Translations under genes and position numbers: made by a program
The notes under the pieces: model-generated
What the model was told of the DNA's origin: nothing
What the model saw: the letters and a program-made list of their open reading frames with translations, nothing else
The model's database searches: none
Part shown: positions 46,919 to 55,233 of the stretch, one piece after another
Position numbering within the stretch: position 1 is the stretch's first letter
Layout: the number at the start of each line of letters is the position of its first letter
Origin: Deinococcus radiophilus
GTDB lineage: Bacteria; Deinococcota; Deinococci; Deinococcales; Deinococcaceae
Direction of reading: 5' to 3'
Length of the DNA stretch: 64,000 bases
NCBI RefSeq assembly: GCF_020889625.1
Contig: NZ_CP086381.1
Span: 62,001 to 126,000 of the forward strand

Positions 46919-47788
46919 CTCAGAACTTGCACCTGAATACGTAGACAAAAAGCGGTCCCAGAGCTGAACATCTGGAAGTGTGATTGGGCAGGTTTCAGAG
47001 ACGCTGTATCAACGGCGAAGCCTGGAGGCTTCGCTGCACCTTTTCCACAGTCCAGGCCAGAAGATCAAATTCAGCCAAGCTGAAGGAGTCAGTCCCAGCG
47101 CACTGAGTCGCTTCTTCAACGTCTATGACTGGGATTCAGACCGTTGCTGGGACGAGACGCAGGACATCCAGTGGCGCATTTTGTTGGACGTAGCTCACTC
47201 CAAACGCCGACCTCGGTTGCGGCTCAGTGTGGATCTGACCACGGTGGAAAAGGTGGGGACTCAGCTGCCCTATGTCAGCGTCTACAACGGTAGACATGGC
47301 ATCCACCTGGTCGTCCTGTTTGCCGAGTATGGGGAACTGAAGTTCCCCATTTCCTACCGGGTGTACCAGGGCAAGCACACCAGCACGCCCATCACTCTGG
47401 CGCTCGACCTACTGGAAGAGGTGCCGGACTTCATCAAGAAACGTTTCCGGGTACGTGTCCTAGCGGACAGCGGCTTTGAAGCCGCTGTTTTTCTGGAAGG
47501 CGTGCGGCACCTCGATTTCGAGTTCGTGGTGGGTGTGAGGAGCAACCGGCGCACGGACCATCCTGGGCGGGTGACGGTGGCGGACTGTCCCCATGCAGGG
47601 TATGTCAACCTTGCCAACTGGCCCCTGGAAACGCTGTCTCTGGGGAGAGTAGATCGTGGGGACCGTGAATTCTTCGCGGTGTCGTCTGAACTGTTGGAGA
47701 GGGACGAGATCGTTGCTGAGGGTGCGCATCGCTGGGGGGTGGAATCCTTCTTTAAGGAAGGTAAGCACCAGTTTGGGTTGGCGCAGTT
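46919..47788 (+). pseudogene. IS4-like transposase, N-terminal and central part (copy 2)
   Basis: Starts at the left end CTCAGAACTTGCACC; coding begins at GTG 46980. Contains the first Asp ([14 protein letters not shown]), second Asp and Glu regions, then is cut at 47788 by IS3-C. Together with 44189-44868 it defines the full transposase. Confidence 0.82.
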
Positions 47789-47845
47789 TGGGGTTAGTGC
47801 AGTTTTGAGTCGGTGCAGTTAAGCCTCACCATAGGAGGCAAGACC

Positions 47846-48124
47846 ATGACCACCAGAAAGACCTACACCGCCGAATTCAAGCGTCAGGCCATCGAACTCG
47901 CTGCGCGCGAGGATGTCGGCCCAATCCGGGCTGCACGTGACCTCGGAATCAGCACCTCTGTACTCTACCGCCGGAGACTCCAAGCTCAGAAGGCTGGGAC
48001 AGCCGCATTTCCAGGTCAGGGTCGGGTGACCCTGACCCCACAGGAGCAGGAAATTCAGAGGCTGCGGAAAGAGAACGAGATTCTGCGTCAGGAGCGTGAA
48101 ATCCTAAAAAAAAGCAGCAGGTAG
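47846..48124 (+). CDS. IS3-type transposase OrfA (IS3-C)
   Basis: 92 aa; HTH (AARDLGISTSVLYRRRLQA) and coiled coil (EQEIQRLRKENEILRQERE). It has a good Shine-Dalgarno (AGGAGG) and a run of eight A (48106-48113 region) for slippage. Its last codon is formed by the inserted IS3 copy 3. Confidence 0.85.
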   Translation: MTTRKTYTAEFKRQAIELAAREDVGPIRAARDLGISTSVLYRRRLQAQKAGTAAFPGQGRVTLTPQEQEIQRLRKENEILRQEREILKKSSR

Positions 48125-48190
48125 TGGTACGCGAAATCCTTCCACATCGGCCCCACTTTTTAGGAGGGTGGGGCCCACTGGAGGGAAGAT

Positions 48191-48478
48191 ATGGGAAAAC
48201 AGCGCAAAACCTGGTCACCTGAACTCAAGGAGCAGCTTGTTCTGGCTGTCCTGAGCGGGGAGCACACCATCGCAGAAGCTGCTCGTGAATACGAGGTCAG
48301 CGAGAGCTTGCTTCACACCTGGCGTGCCCAGTTTCTGGAAGCGGGCCGTGCCCGCCTCCAGGGAGCCAGGCCGGATGCAGCCCAGAAGAAGTTGGAGAAG
48401 GAAGTCCAGCAGCTCAAGGCCATCATTGCGGATAAGGAATTGTCGCTCTACATTGCAAAAAAAATCCGGGGTCTCTGA
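48191..48478 (+). CDS. IS3-family transposase OrfA (copy 3)
   Basis: 95 aa, intact; differs from copy 2 by one Ile to Leu change (SESLLHTW). Confidence 0.92.
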   Translation: MGKQRKTWSPELKEQLVLAVLSGEHTIAEAAREYEVSESLLHTWRAQFLEAGRARLQGARPDAAQKKLEKEVQQLKAIIADKELSLYIAKKIRGL

Positions 48479-49352
48479 GCGTAGATGAACTCCTGGCGTG
48501 CTATCAGGAGTTGCTCAGAGACCACCCGAAACTCAGTCTCAGCAGATTTGCTGGCGAGGTGGAGCGTCCATATCACGTCCTGCGCGATGCCCGGCAGAAC
48601 GCAGAGCGTTCTGCACAGCGGACGGAGCGACGTCAGCACGTCCTGGAAGAGGTACGGCTGAAAGCCCTTGAAGAGCCACTCAGCGGCTACCGTCTGATTT
48701 ATCAGGCTACCTACAACAAGATGTTCTGCGGCCTGCTCCGGGCCTCCATACTGTTCGTCGCTGCATGGTGGAGTTGAAGGTGCAGCGCCCAGTTCCCAGA
48801 AAGAAGCGCCGTCCATCGGCATGCCCTACCTCTATCGTTCTCTGGCCAGCGGGCCGCCGAATTCAGATGGATGCCACACGGCTCAGCCTACCGGACGGGA
48901 TCTGCTGGGCTTACCTCGTTCTGGACGTGGAAAGTCGCGCACTGCTGCACATTGAAGTGGTCCGGAATCTCTCTGCCAGCAGCGCGGTGGCCGCGCTGCA
49001 ACAAGGAGTCCATGTGCTGCACCATCTCGGCATAGACGAGCAGCTCCTGATCATGACTGATGGTGGCTCAGATTTTACGTCTGGCGCATTCCAGGCGGCC
49101 CGTCAGGAGCCGGGCAACTGGGTACGGGCCAAGGTCTCACAGAAGCGAGGAATGGGCATCCTGGAAAGGCTCAACCGGACCTTCAAATATGACGGCGTCT
49201 TCCGGGAAGAATTGACGAATATTGCCCAGCTTCGTGCGTTCAGCACGAAGTTTAAAAACTGGTACAACTCTGGAAGGAGACATTCCAGTCTGGGGTATGC
49301 CTACCCCTGGGTTAAACTGCTTGAAGCTACGGAATCTTCGAACGTGGCTTGA
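48457..49352 (+). pseudogene. IS3-family transposase OrfB (copy 3), frameshifted
   Basis: The +2 nt change near 48709 breaks the frame: the first part stops at 48777 and the rest reopens from 48765. This copy cannot make its own full OrfAB but could be moved by protein from copies 1 or 2. Confidence 0.88.
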
Positions 49353-49373
49353 AGGATTTTCCGTACCACTACC

Positions 49374-49835
49374 CCTACATCCCCACAAAAGAAGGCTGGC
49401 TGTACCTGGCCGTGACGATGGATTTATTTGCTAGAACGATTGTGGGCTGGTCAATGGACAGCACCATGACCACAGAATTGCCATTGATTGCGCTGAATAT
49501 GGCGGTGAGCAGGCGGAATCCGCCTGCGGGTCTCATTCACCACAGCGACCGGGGAAGCCAGTACGCCAGCCAGATGTTTCAAACCGCGCTTCGGAAACAT
49601 GAGATGCGGTGCAGCATGAGTCGAAAGGGGGGATTGTTGGGATAACGCCGTGGTTGAAAGCTTTTTCGAGACCATAAAGCGTGAGCTGGTGGATGGCTGC
49701 GTGTATCGCAGTCATGAGGAGGCAAAGAAAGCCATTTTTGAGTACATGGAGGTGTACTACAACCGCAAACGGCGGCATTCGAGCCTGGGGTACTTGACGC
49801 CCCTAGAAGCCGAGTGCCAAGCTACAGCTGCTTAA
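49374..49835 (+). pseudogene. IS3-type transposase OrfB, C-terminal remnant (IS3-C)
   Basis: Begins at [13 protein letters not shown], continues through [11 protein letters not shown] (second Asp) and NAVVESFFETIKREL (Glu) to HSSLGYLTPLEAE. A six-G run near 49630 has one G too many and splits the frame between RKG and DCWDNA. Confidence 0.85.
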
Positions 49836-49917
49836 CCTGAGCGATTCAAAATCGAGTCAACCCCATCCAGAATCCGCTGTGAGAGAATATGGGCGCGCTC
49901 CCCTGAAACCTGTTTGT

Positions 49918-50064
49918 ACACACTTCCAGATGTTCAGCTCTGGGAGCGCTTTTTGTCTACGTATTCAGGTGCAAGTTCTGAGCTATACCGTTTGCCGTTC
50001 GTATGCCTCCCAGTCTGCTGCTGAATTCGCAATCAGTCTGGCACCGAAAACAGGGGCAAGGTCA
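49918..50064 (-). mobile_element. IS4-like left end joined to IS3-B left end (inverted copy of the 42662-42767 junction)
   Basis: The minus strand reads IS3-B end, then the same GGTATAG/CTCAGAAC junction as at 42743/42744, then about 65 nt of IS4-like end with one mismatch to 46919. It marks the right border of the rearranged region. Confidence 0.72.
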
Positions 50065-50156
50065 GGTCAGCGTGGCAGTTGCTGGATAAACTGTCTGGCC
50101 GAGCAGTACCGAGTGCAGGAACGGCCAAGAACAACGGAGCAGGAGGTCTAGCGTGA
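50065..50156 (+). pseudogene. C-terminal tail of a truncated gene
   Basis: An open frame enters from the IS border and ends at TGA 50154-50156, overlapping the next gene's GTG (GTGA). About 29 codons remain (WQLLDKLSGRAVPSAGTAK). The product is not recognisable. The coupling suggests it was the first gene of the operon before the IS arrived. Confidence 0.5.
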
Positions 50157-50764
50157 CACAGGGTCAGGGCAGAGGAAGCGTGCAAGAACAGATCAAGGCA
50201 GCGATGATCGGACGGCCACTGTGGCAGGGGGATGCGGGCGTAGTGTTCGCCGATAGCCTCAAACTACATGGGCTGACGGCTACTGGGCGGCGGATAGTCA
50301 CGGCCATGCCGGGCAAACCTGGCGATCCGCAACCGTCCGAACTGACACCAGGACAGAACCCGGCAGGCCTGACGCCACAGCGGTTGCTGCTGCTGGTGGT
50401 CCTGGGTGTGGTCTTTGGAGTGGTCACAGGACTCTTGGGCTTCCCCTGGTGGGTGCAGCTGATGCTGGGCTTGGTGCTGGGGCTGACCTACATCGCCTGG
50501 CCGTCGGTGCAGCAAGTGCAGGCCATCGGGCGCTGGGCACGGCAGGAGGAAGCGGTGACCCTGGTCCTCGCAGACGGCGCTGGGCAGGCCAATCCCCAGG
50601 ACGGCGTCATCGTCCGCACGGTGTATCCAAGCGACTCACCCGCGACCCTGGCTGAAGGCGGGCGGGCAGTGGCCCTGGTCGTGTACGGTCTGAATGCCGA
50701 TGACCGTGTAAAGCTGGTCCGCCAGGTGTTAGGCAACCAGGCGATGGGCCAGGTGCGGCGCTGA
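50153..50764 (+). CDS. membrane protein of unknown function
   Basis: 203 aa: soluble N-terminal 75 residues, two close TM segments (about 78-118, LLLLVVLGVVFGVVTGLLG and a second), and a C-terminal soluble domain with VALVVYGLNADDRVKLVRQ. GTG 50153 has AGGAGG at good spacing and overlaps the truncated upstream frame. No family recognised. The M48-type gene follows without a gap. Confidence 0.65.
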   Translation: MTQGQGRGSVQEQIKAAMIGRPLWQGDAGVVFADSLKLHGLTATGRRIVTAMPGKPGDPQPSELTPGQNPAGLTPQRLLLLVVLGVVFGVVTGLLGFPWWVQLMLGLVLGLTYIAWPSVQQVQAIGRWARQEEAVTLVLADGAGQANPQDGVIVRTVYPSDSPATLAEGGRAVALVVYGLNADDRVKLVRQVLGNQAMGQVRR

Positions 50765-51482
50765 AACACTGGCTTAGCCGTGGCCAGACCGCCATTCCCT
50801 ATCAGCTGACCCGCCGTGCCCGCCGCACATTGGGGATTCGAGTCACGCGGGAAGGCGAGGTGCTGGTCACAGCTCCGCTGCAGGCCAGTCGCTCTGAGAT
50901 AGAAGCGGCTCTGTCCCGCAAAGCCCCCTGGATCGCCCGGAAACTGCGCGAAGTGGCGCAGCTCTCTCCTCCTCTACCGCCGCGCCGATATGTCACTGGT
51001 GAAGACTGGTACGACCTGGGCCGACCGTACCGTCTGCAAGTGCACGTACAGCCAGAACACCCTGAAGGCGTGAGCTTTCGCCCCGGCGAACTGTACGTCA
51101 CAGTCCAGTCACAGGACCGAGCCGAGGCAGTGCTGAAGGACTGGTGGCGGCAGCGGGCGCGGGAGGTGTTCTCGTCGCGGATGCCTGCGCTCCTGGCGCA
51201 TGCTGCCACTTTCGGCCTGCACCATTCCGGCGAGTTTTTCGCACCACCACCATGCGGACCCGCTGGGGGTCGATGAGTAGCCGGGGCCACTTGAACCTGA
51301 ATACCGCACTGCTGCATGCTCCAGAGGAATGCATTGACTACGTCATCCTGCACGAGCTGTGCCACCTGCGCGAGTTCAATCACTCGGCCCGGTACTATGC
51401 CCTGCTGGACCAGGTGCGGCCTGACTGGCGGCAGCAACGTGAACGACTGAACCGAGTGGAGCTGGTTCCTGCAAGCACCTAA
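50761..51482 (+). pseudogene. YgjP/M48-type metallopeptidase, frameshifted
   Basis: Two overlapping frames together make one protein: the first ends after HAATFGLHHSGEFF, the second supplies MRTRWGS and the zinc-binding HELCHLREFNHS with the downstream Pro-Asp segment. One extra T in the T5 run near 51235 would join them exactly. The start is unclear (no ATG; the frame is open from the previous gene and TTG 50830 is a candidate). Could be true decay or a sequencing error. Confidence 0.75.
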
Positions 51483-51539
51483 ACCTTGAGGCACCTCTTA
51501 GGCACCGAGAGAGAACATCAGCTCGCGCACGCCTGTCGG

Positions 51540-51962
51540 TTAACGTGTCAGCCCCGGCCACAGCGCCGCAGCTTCCCTAGACAGGCCAGTCAGGCCAGCA
51601 GCTGGGCGCCCCAGGAAATATCCCTGACCACAGTCCACTCCCAGCTCGGCCACCGTTCTGAGTTCAGCTTCCGTCTCGATGCCCTCGGCCACCACCCGGA
51701 TACCCAGATCATGGGCGTAACGGATCAGCGCCGTAACCAGAGGCAGCCTCGGATCATCACCCTGAAGATCCCGAATCAGGCCCCGGTCCAGTTTGACCAG
51801 ATCAGGCCGCAGCTCCGCCGGACTGGCATCCAGCGGTTCAGGGGCGGGAGGAAAAGACAGGATCAGTTTATTCTCCCGGCCATAACACCGTCTGACAGGG
51901 GACAGCAGCTGCGCGTAACAGGCGTGATCACCCCTAGCTGCCCAAGTACGTGAAAGGCCGCT
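51540..51962 (-). pseudogene. EAL-domain (c-di-GMP phosphodiesterase) C-terminal remnant
   Basis: An open frame follows directly after the tryptophan dioxygenase stop, in the same frame but without a start codon. It contains the late EAL motifs PDLVKLDRGLIRDL, YAHDLGIRVVAEGIET and GVDCGQGYFLGRP, then TAA at 51540-51542. The N-terminal EAL motif and catalytic half are missing. Gene debris, not a functional phosphodiesterase. Confidence 0.75.
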
Positions 51963-52826
51963 TTACAGCTCGGTACGCACTTCCCACAGCTCCGGAAACA
52001 GGACGACATCCAGCGCTTTTTTCAGGTAGCCTGCGCCACTGGTCCCGCCGCTGCCACGCTTGAAGCCAATCACCCGCTCCACGGTGGTCAGGTGGTTAAA
52101 GCGCCAACGCCGGAACTGATCTTCGACGTCCAGCAATTTCTCGGCCAATTCATACAGCTCCCAGTATCGGTCGGTGTTGCGGTACACCTCCATCCAGGCC
52201 GCTTTGACGGCGGGGTGAGACCGGTAGGGCTGCGAGTAGTCACGCTCTAGCACCTCGGCAGGCAGACCGAATCCAGCCTGCGAGAGCAGCCGCAGCGTCA
52301 GGTCATAGATACTGGGGGCCTCCATCGCCTCTTTCAGCGGCCCGTACAGCTCTTCACGGTGGGCGTGGGGACGCAGCATCACGGCGTTGCGGTTGCCCAG
52401 CATGAATTCCATCATGCGGTAACGCTCGCTCTGAAAGCCCGAGGCCTGCCCAAATGCACTGCGGAACTCCAGATAGTCGGTGGGCGTCATGGTCTTCAGG
52501 ACATCCCAGGCGTTCGTCATCTGTTCTTCGGCGCGGACCACCCGGCTCAACATCTTGAGCGGCCCGTCGGTGATGCCCCCTTCCAGCAGCAGCATGGCAG
52601 CTTGCAGTTCGCGCACGATCAGGTCCAGCCAGACCTCTGACACATGATGAATGGCGATAAACAGATGTTCGTCGTGGGCTTCGGTCACGGGTTGGTGGGC
52701 GCTACGCAGCAGCTCAAGCTGCAAATAATCGCCGTAGCTCAGGCTGCGCGTAAAGTCGCTGTAGGCCTGATCCGCGCTGTCGGGAGCGCCGGGGCGTCCC
52801 ACATTTTTCTGGGCTTGGTCGGTCAT
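51963..52826 (-). CDS. kynA: tryptophan 2,3-dioxygenase
   Basis: Opens the indole ring of L-tryptophan with O2 to give N-formylkynurenine. 287 aa, tetrameric heme enzyme family: SYGDYLQLELL (about 30-40), DEHLFIAIHHVSEVWLDLI (about 52-70, substrate pocket) and RWRFNHLTTVERVIGFKRGSGGTSG (heme and substrate loop). ATG 52826 is preferred to an upstream in-frame codon: CAGACT ends 6 nt before it. No other kynurenine genes are nearby. Confidence 0.93.
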   Translation of the reverse strand: MTDQAQKNVGRPGAPDSADQAYSDFTRSLSYGDYLQLELLRSAHQPVTEAHDEHLFIAIHHVSEVWLDLIVRELQAAMLLLEGGITDGPLKMLSRVVRAEEQMTNAWDVLKTMTPTDYLEFRSAFGQASGFQSERYRMMEFMLGNRNAVMLRPHAHREELYGPLKEAMEAPSIYDLTLRLLSQAGFGLPAEVLERDYSQPYRSHPAVKAAWMEVYRNTDRYWELYELAEKLLDVEDQFRRWRFNHLTTVERVIGFKRGSGGTSGAGYLKKALDVVLFPELWEVRTEL

Positions 52827-52854
52827 GGCTTCAGTCTGGCACAGTGGCGGCGGC

Positions 52855-52880
52855 ATAAAAAATCCCCGCCGCAGCGGGGA
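52855..52880 (-). terminator. intrinsic terminator of the alcohol dehydrogenase operon
   Basis: Minus strand TCCCCGC-TGCG-GCGGGGA followed by TTTTTT; lies between the dehydrogenase stop (52898) and kynA. Confidence 0.88.
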
Positions 52881-52897
52881 CGGGCCAGCGCTGAGGC

Positions 52898-54076
52898 TCA
52901 GGCCCAGGGATTCAGGACCACTTTGATACAGCTGTCCTGCTTTTCACGGAAGGTCTTGTACAGGTCCGGGGCTTGATCCAGCGAAGCGCGGTGGGTAATG
53001 ACGAAGCTGGGGTCAATCTGCCCGCCTTCAATCCGCTCCAGCAGTGGGCTGATATAGCGGTGGGTGTGGGTCTGGCCCATCTTGAAGGTCAGGCCCTTAC
53101 CGAACGCCGCGCCCATCGGCATCTTGTCTACCAGGCCGCCATATACACCCGGCATAGAAACGGTCCCGCCCTTGGCGCAGCTGAGAATGGCCCAGCGCAG
53201 TGCCGTAATGCGGTCGAAGGTCTGGCCCGTGACTTTCTGAGCCATGTCCAGGGCGTGGCCGGGGCCGTGGCCGTGGGCTTCCATGCCCACCGCGTCAATC
53301 ACGTGGTCGGGGCCGCGCCCACCGGTCGCTTCAAGCAGGGCAATCAACACATCTTCTTCTTCGTAATTGATGGTTTGGCAGCCAAAGCGCTCGGCCATCG
53401 CCAGACGCTCCGGCACGCGGTCAATCACGATCACATGGGCCGCTCCCAGCATCTGGGCACTGCGGGCGGTAAACTGCCCCACCGGGCCTGCGCCGAACAC
53501 GGCTACCACATCGCGGCCTTCTACGATGTCGCAGTTCTCGGCGGCCTGATAACCAGTCGGGAAAATGTCGGTCAGGAACAGGACCTGCTCGTCCTTGAGG
53601 TCGGTTTCGATCTTGTGGGGGCCGACGTCGGCAAAGGGAACACGGACATACTGCGCCTGTCCGCCCGCATATCCGCCGAACATGTGCGAGTAGCCGAACA
53701 GCGCACTGCCGCTGGTCGCCCCATACAGCGCTTCGGCCATGCGGTGATTGGGATTGGAGTTGTCGCAGGCCGCGTACAGGCCACGCTGACAGGGATCACA
53801 CACCCCACAGGCGATGTTGAACGGCACGACCACCCGGTCCCCGACCTTGAGCTTTTTGACATCGCGGCCCACCTCGACCACTTCACCCATAAACTCGTGA
53901 CCCAGCACGTCACCCTTTTGCATGGACGGGATCGCGCCGTCCAGCAGGTGCAGGTCCGAGCCACAGATGGCCGTGGAGGTGATTTTGATGATGGCGTCGG
54001 TAGGCAGCAACAGTTCCGGATCAGGAACAGTTTCTACTCCGACTTGATTGACTCCCTGCCAGACGATCGCTTTCAT
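52898..54076 (-). CDS. zinc-dependent alcohol dehydrogenase (formaldehyde dehydrogenase-like)
   Basis: 392-aa medium-chain dehydrogenase: catalytic zinc residues in [12 protein letters not shown] and [12 protein letters not shown], structural zinc Cys4 cluster in [18 protein letters not shown]-binding [19 protein letters not shown]. The long form with an insert near 130-160 and a late HGHGPG segment resembles glutathione-independent formaldehyde dehydrogenases. Exact substrate unknown. ATG overlaps the upstream SRPBCC stop. Confidence 0.85.
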   Translation of the reverse strand: MKAIVWQGVNQVGVETVPDPELLLPTDAIIKITSTAICGSDLHLLDGAIPSMQKGDVLGHEFMGEVVEVGRDVKKLKVGDRVVVPFNIACGVCDPCQRGLYAACDNSNPNHRMAEALYGATSGSALFGYSHMFGGYAGGQAQYVRVPFADVGPHKIETDLKDEQVLFLTDIFPTGYQAAENCDIVEGRDVVAVFGAGPVGQFTARSAQMLGAAHVIVIDRVPERLAMAERFGCQTINYEEEDVLIALLEATGGRGPDHVIDAVGMEAHGHGPGHALDMAQKVTGQTFDRITALRWAILSCAKGGTVSMPGVYGGLVDKMPMGAAFGKGLTFKMGQTHTHRYISPLLERIEGGQIDPSFVITHRASLDQAPDLYKTFREKQDSCIKVVLNPWA

Positions 54077-54864
54077 TGTTCACCCTTTTTCTGCATGTTC
54101 TGCGTCTTTGCACTGGTTGGTTTCGGCTGGGCCGCAGGCTCTGGTTTGCGCTCGCCTGCGTCGGCGCGGCCACTGGTTTGTCCGTTGGTGGTGGGGTTAT
54201 AGCCCAGCTCCTGCTCACGCTTGAAGCGCATCAGGTCGTCACGCAGTTGCTGTGCGGGTTCCTCACCCATGATGCGCGCCGCAATTGCCCCGAAACTGCC
54301 GCCAGGGGGCCGGTAACTGAGCCGGGCCACCACCTCGGTGCCGCGCCCGCCGGGGGCTTCACGGAACAGCACCTCGCCGCTGTTTTCGATCTGTGAACCC
54401 GGCAGCGATTGCCAAGCGATGCGCTGCCCCGGCTCGTCAGCGGTCAGTTCGGCTTCCCAGGTCACCTGATTCAGGGGCGCAGGCGCTTTGGCGGTCCAGC
54501 ACGAACGGTTTCCTTGCAGCAACTCTACTCGCTCCAGGTGCGACATGATGCGCGGCAGGTTCGGCAAATCACGCCACTGGGCGTAGATTTCATCCACCGG
54601 CCTGCCGATGGTGACGGCTTCCCGCACCATTACCTCGCCGGAGTCATTTTGCTGAATTTTGAGGGCAGTCGCCAGCGGGTTACGTCCTTTGGCGGCCATG
54701 TAACCCAGGCCACTGCCCAGGCCCATCAGCACCAGTCGACCTACCCCGCGTTGCCCCAGACCACTGAGCAGCAGGGCGCTGCCCAGCACGCCCAGCGCAG
54801 TTCGTTCCGTCGGTAGCAACTGAGCGCCCGGAAGCTCCTGTTCAGGTACAGCTTTTGTGTTCAT
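54073..54864 (-). CDS. SRPBCC/polyketide-cyclase-like membrane protein
   Basis: 263 aa: an N-terminal hydrophobic Gly-rich hairpin (about 23-58), then a START-fold domain ([35 protein letters not shown] at about 80-115, [11 protein letters not shown] near 190), then a charged, disordered tail of about 40 residues. Coupled (ATGA) to the dehydrogenase, so probably part of the same stress or solvent response. CATAGT ends 5 nt before the ATG. Confidence 0.78.
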   Translation of the reverse strand: MNTKAVPEQELPGAQLLPTERTALGVLGSALLLSGLGQRGVGRLVLMGLGSGLGYMAAKGRNPLATALKIQQNDSGEVMVREAVTIGRPVDEIYAQWRDLPNLPRIMSHLERVELLQGNRSCWTAKAPAPLNQVTWEAELTADEPGQRIAWQSLPGSQIENSGEVLFREAPGGRGTEVVARLSYRPPGGSFGAIAARIMGEEPAQQLRDDLMRFKREQELGYNPTTNGQTSGRADAGERKPEPAAQPKPTSAKTQNMQKKGEQ

Positions 54865-55233
54865 AAAGTACTATGGCGCGTCATCTGGGTTAAAGGATGG
54901 GAAACCGTTTGTTGACGCCCTGTTCTCAAGGTTCCTTAAAAACTGCCCGCCCCTGTATGAGGAGGCACCCGGGCGCGCCTGCCCCGGATTCGTCTCTAGC
55001 ACAAAGTACCGCTGGGTGCGTATCCAGACCGTGCCACACAAGTCAAATCTGCTGCTTGGAAGGCAGAACAGCCCTTGGGCAACAGCTTGTAAATCATGAA
55101 CATGAATTCTGAGTCACTATTAAAACAGTAATGGCACCTTAATGTGCTGGATGAAACGGGTTCATCTAGGCGAATTGCCACCAGCGGGTTTGGGAAGACC
55201 TGCGGACACTGCCGTTTCGAAAGAGGTAAGAAC
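54865..55233. other. intergenic region without a recognisable gene
   Basis: 369 nt between divergent genes. Contains the leaderless-type -10 of the SRPBCC gene at its left edge, an AT-richer stretch at 55090-55140 with the short palindrome TCATG-AA-CATGA and the AGAGGT ribosome site of the protease at its right edge. I see no further gene or RNA. Confidence 0.5.

Larger units (their letters stand above)
48120..49373 (+). mobile_element. IS3-family element, copy 3 (1254 bp)
   Basis: Same ends as copies 1 and 2, but 2 nt longer because of a GCTACCTACA versus GCCCTACA difference inside orfB. No target duplication at its borders (GCA versus CCT). Confidence 0.92.
47789..49865 (+). mobile_element. 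IS3-type element IS3-C, decayed and interrupted by IS3 copy 3
   Basis: Outer ends TGGGGTTAGTGC (left) and its inverted relative TGGGGTTGACTC (right). Carries orfA at the left and only the C-terminal part of orfB at the right; roughly 400 nt of orfB are missing where IS3 copy 3 sits. Confidence 0.75.

Noticed and set aside
52973..54202. 409-codon plus-strand frame opposite the alcohol dehydrogenase
   Set aside because: Shadow frame; the minus strand encodes an intact zinc dehydrogenase.
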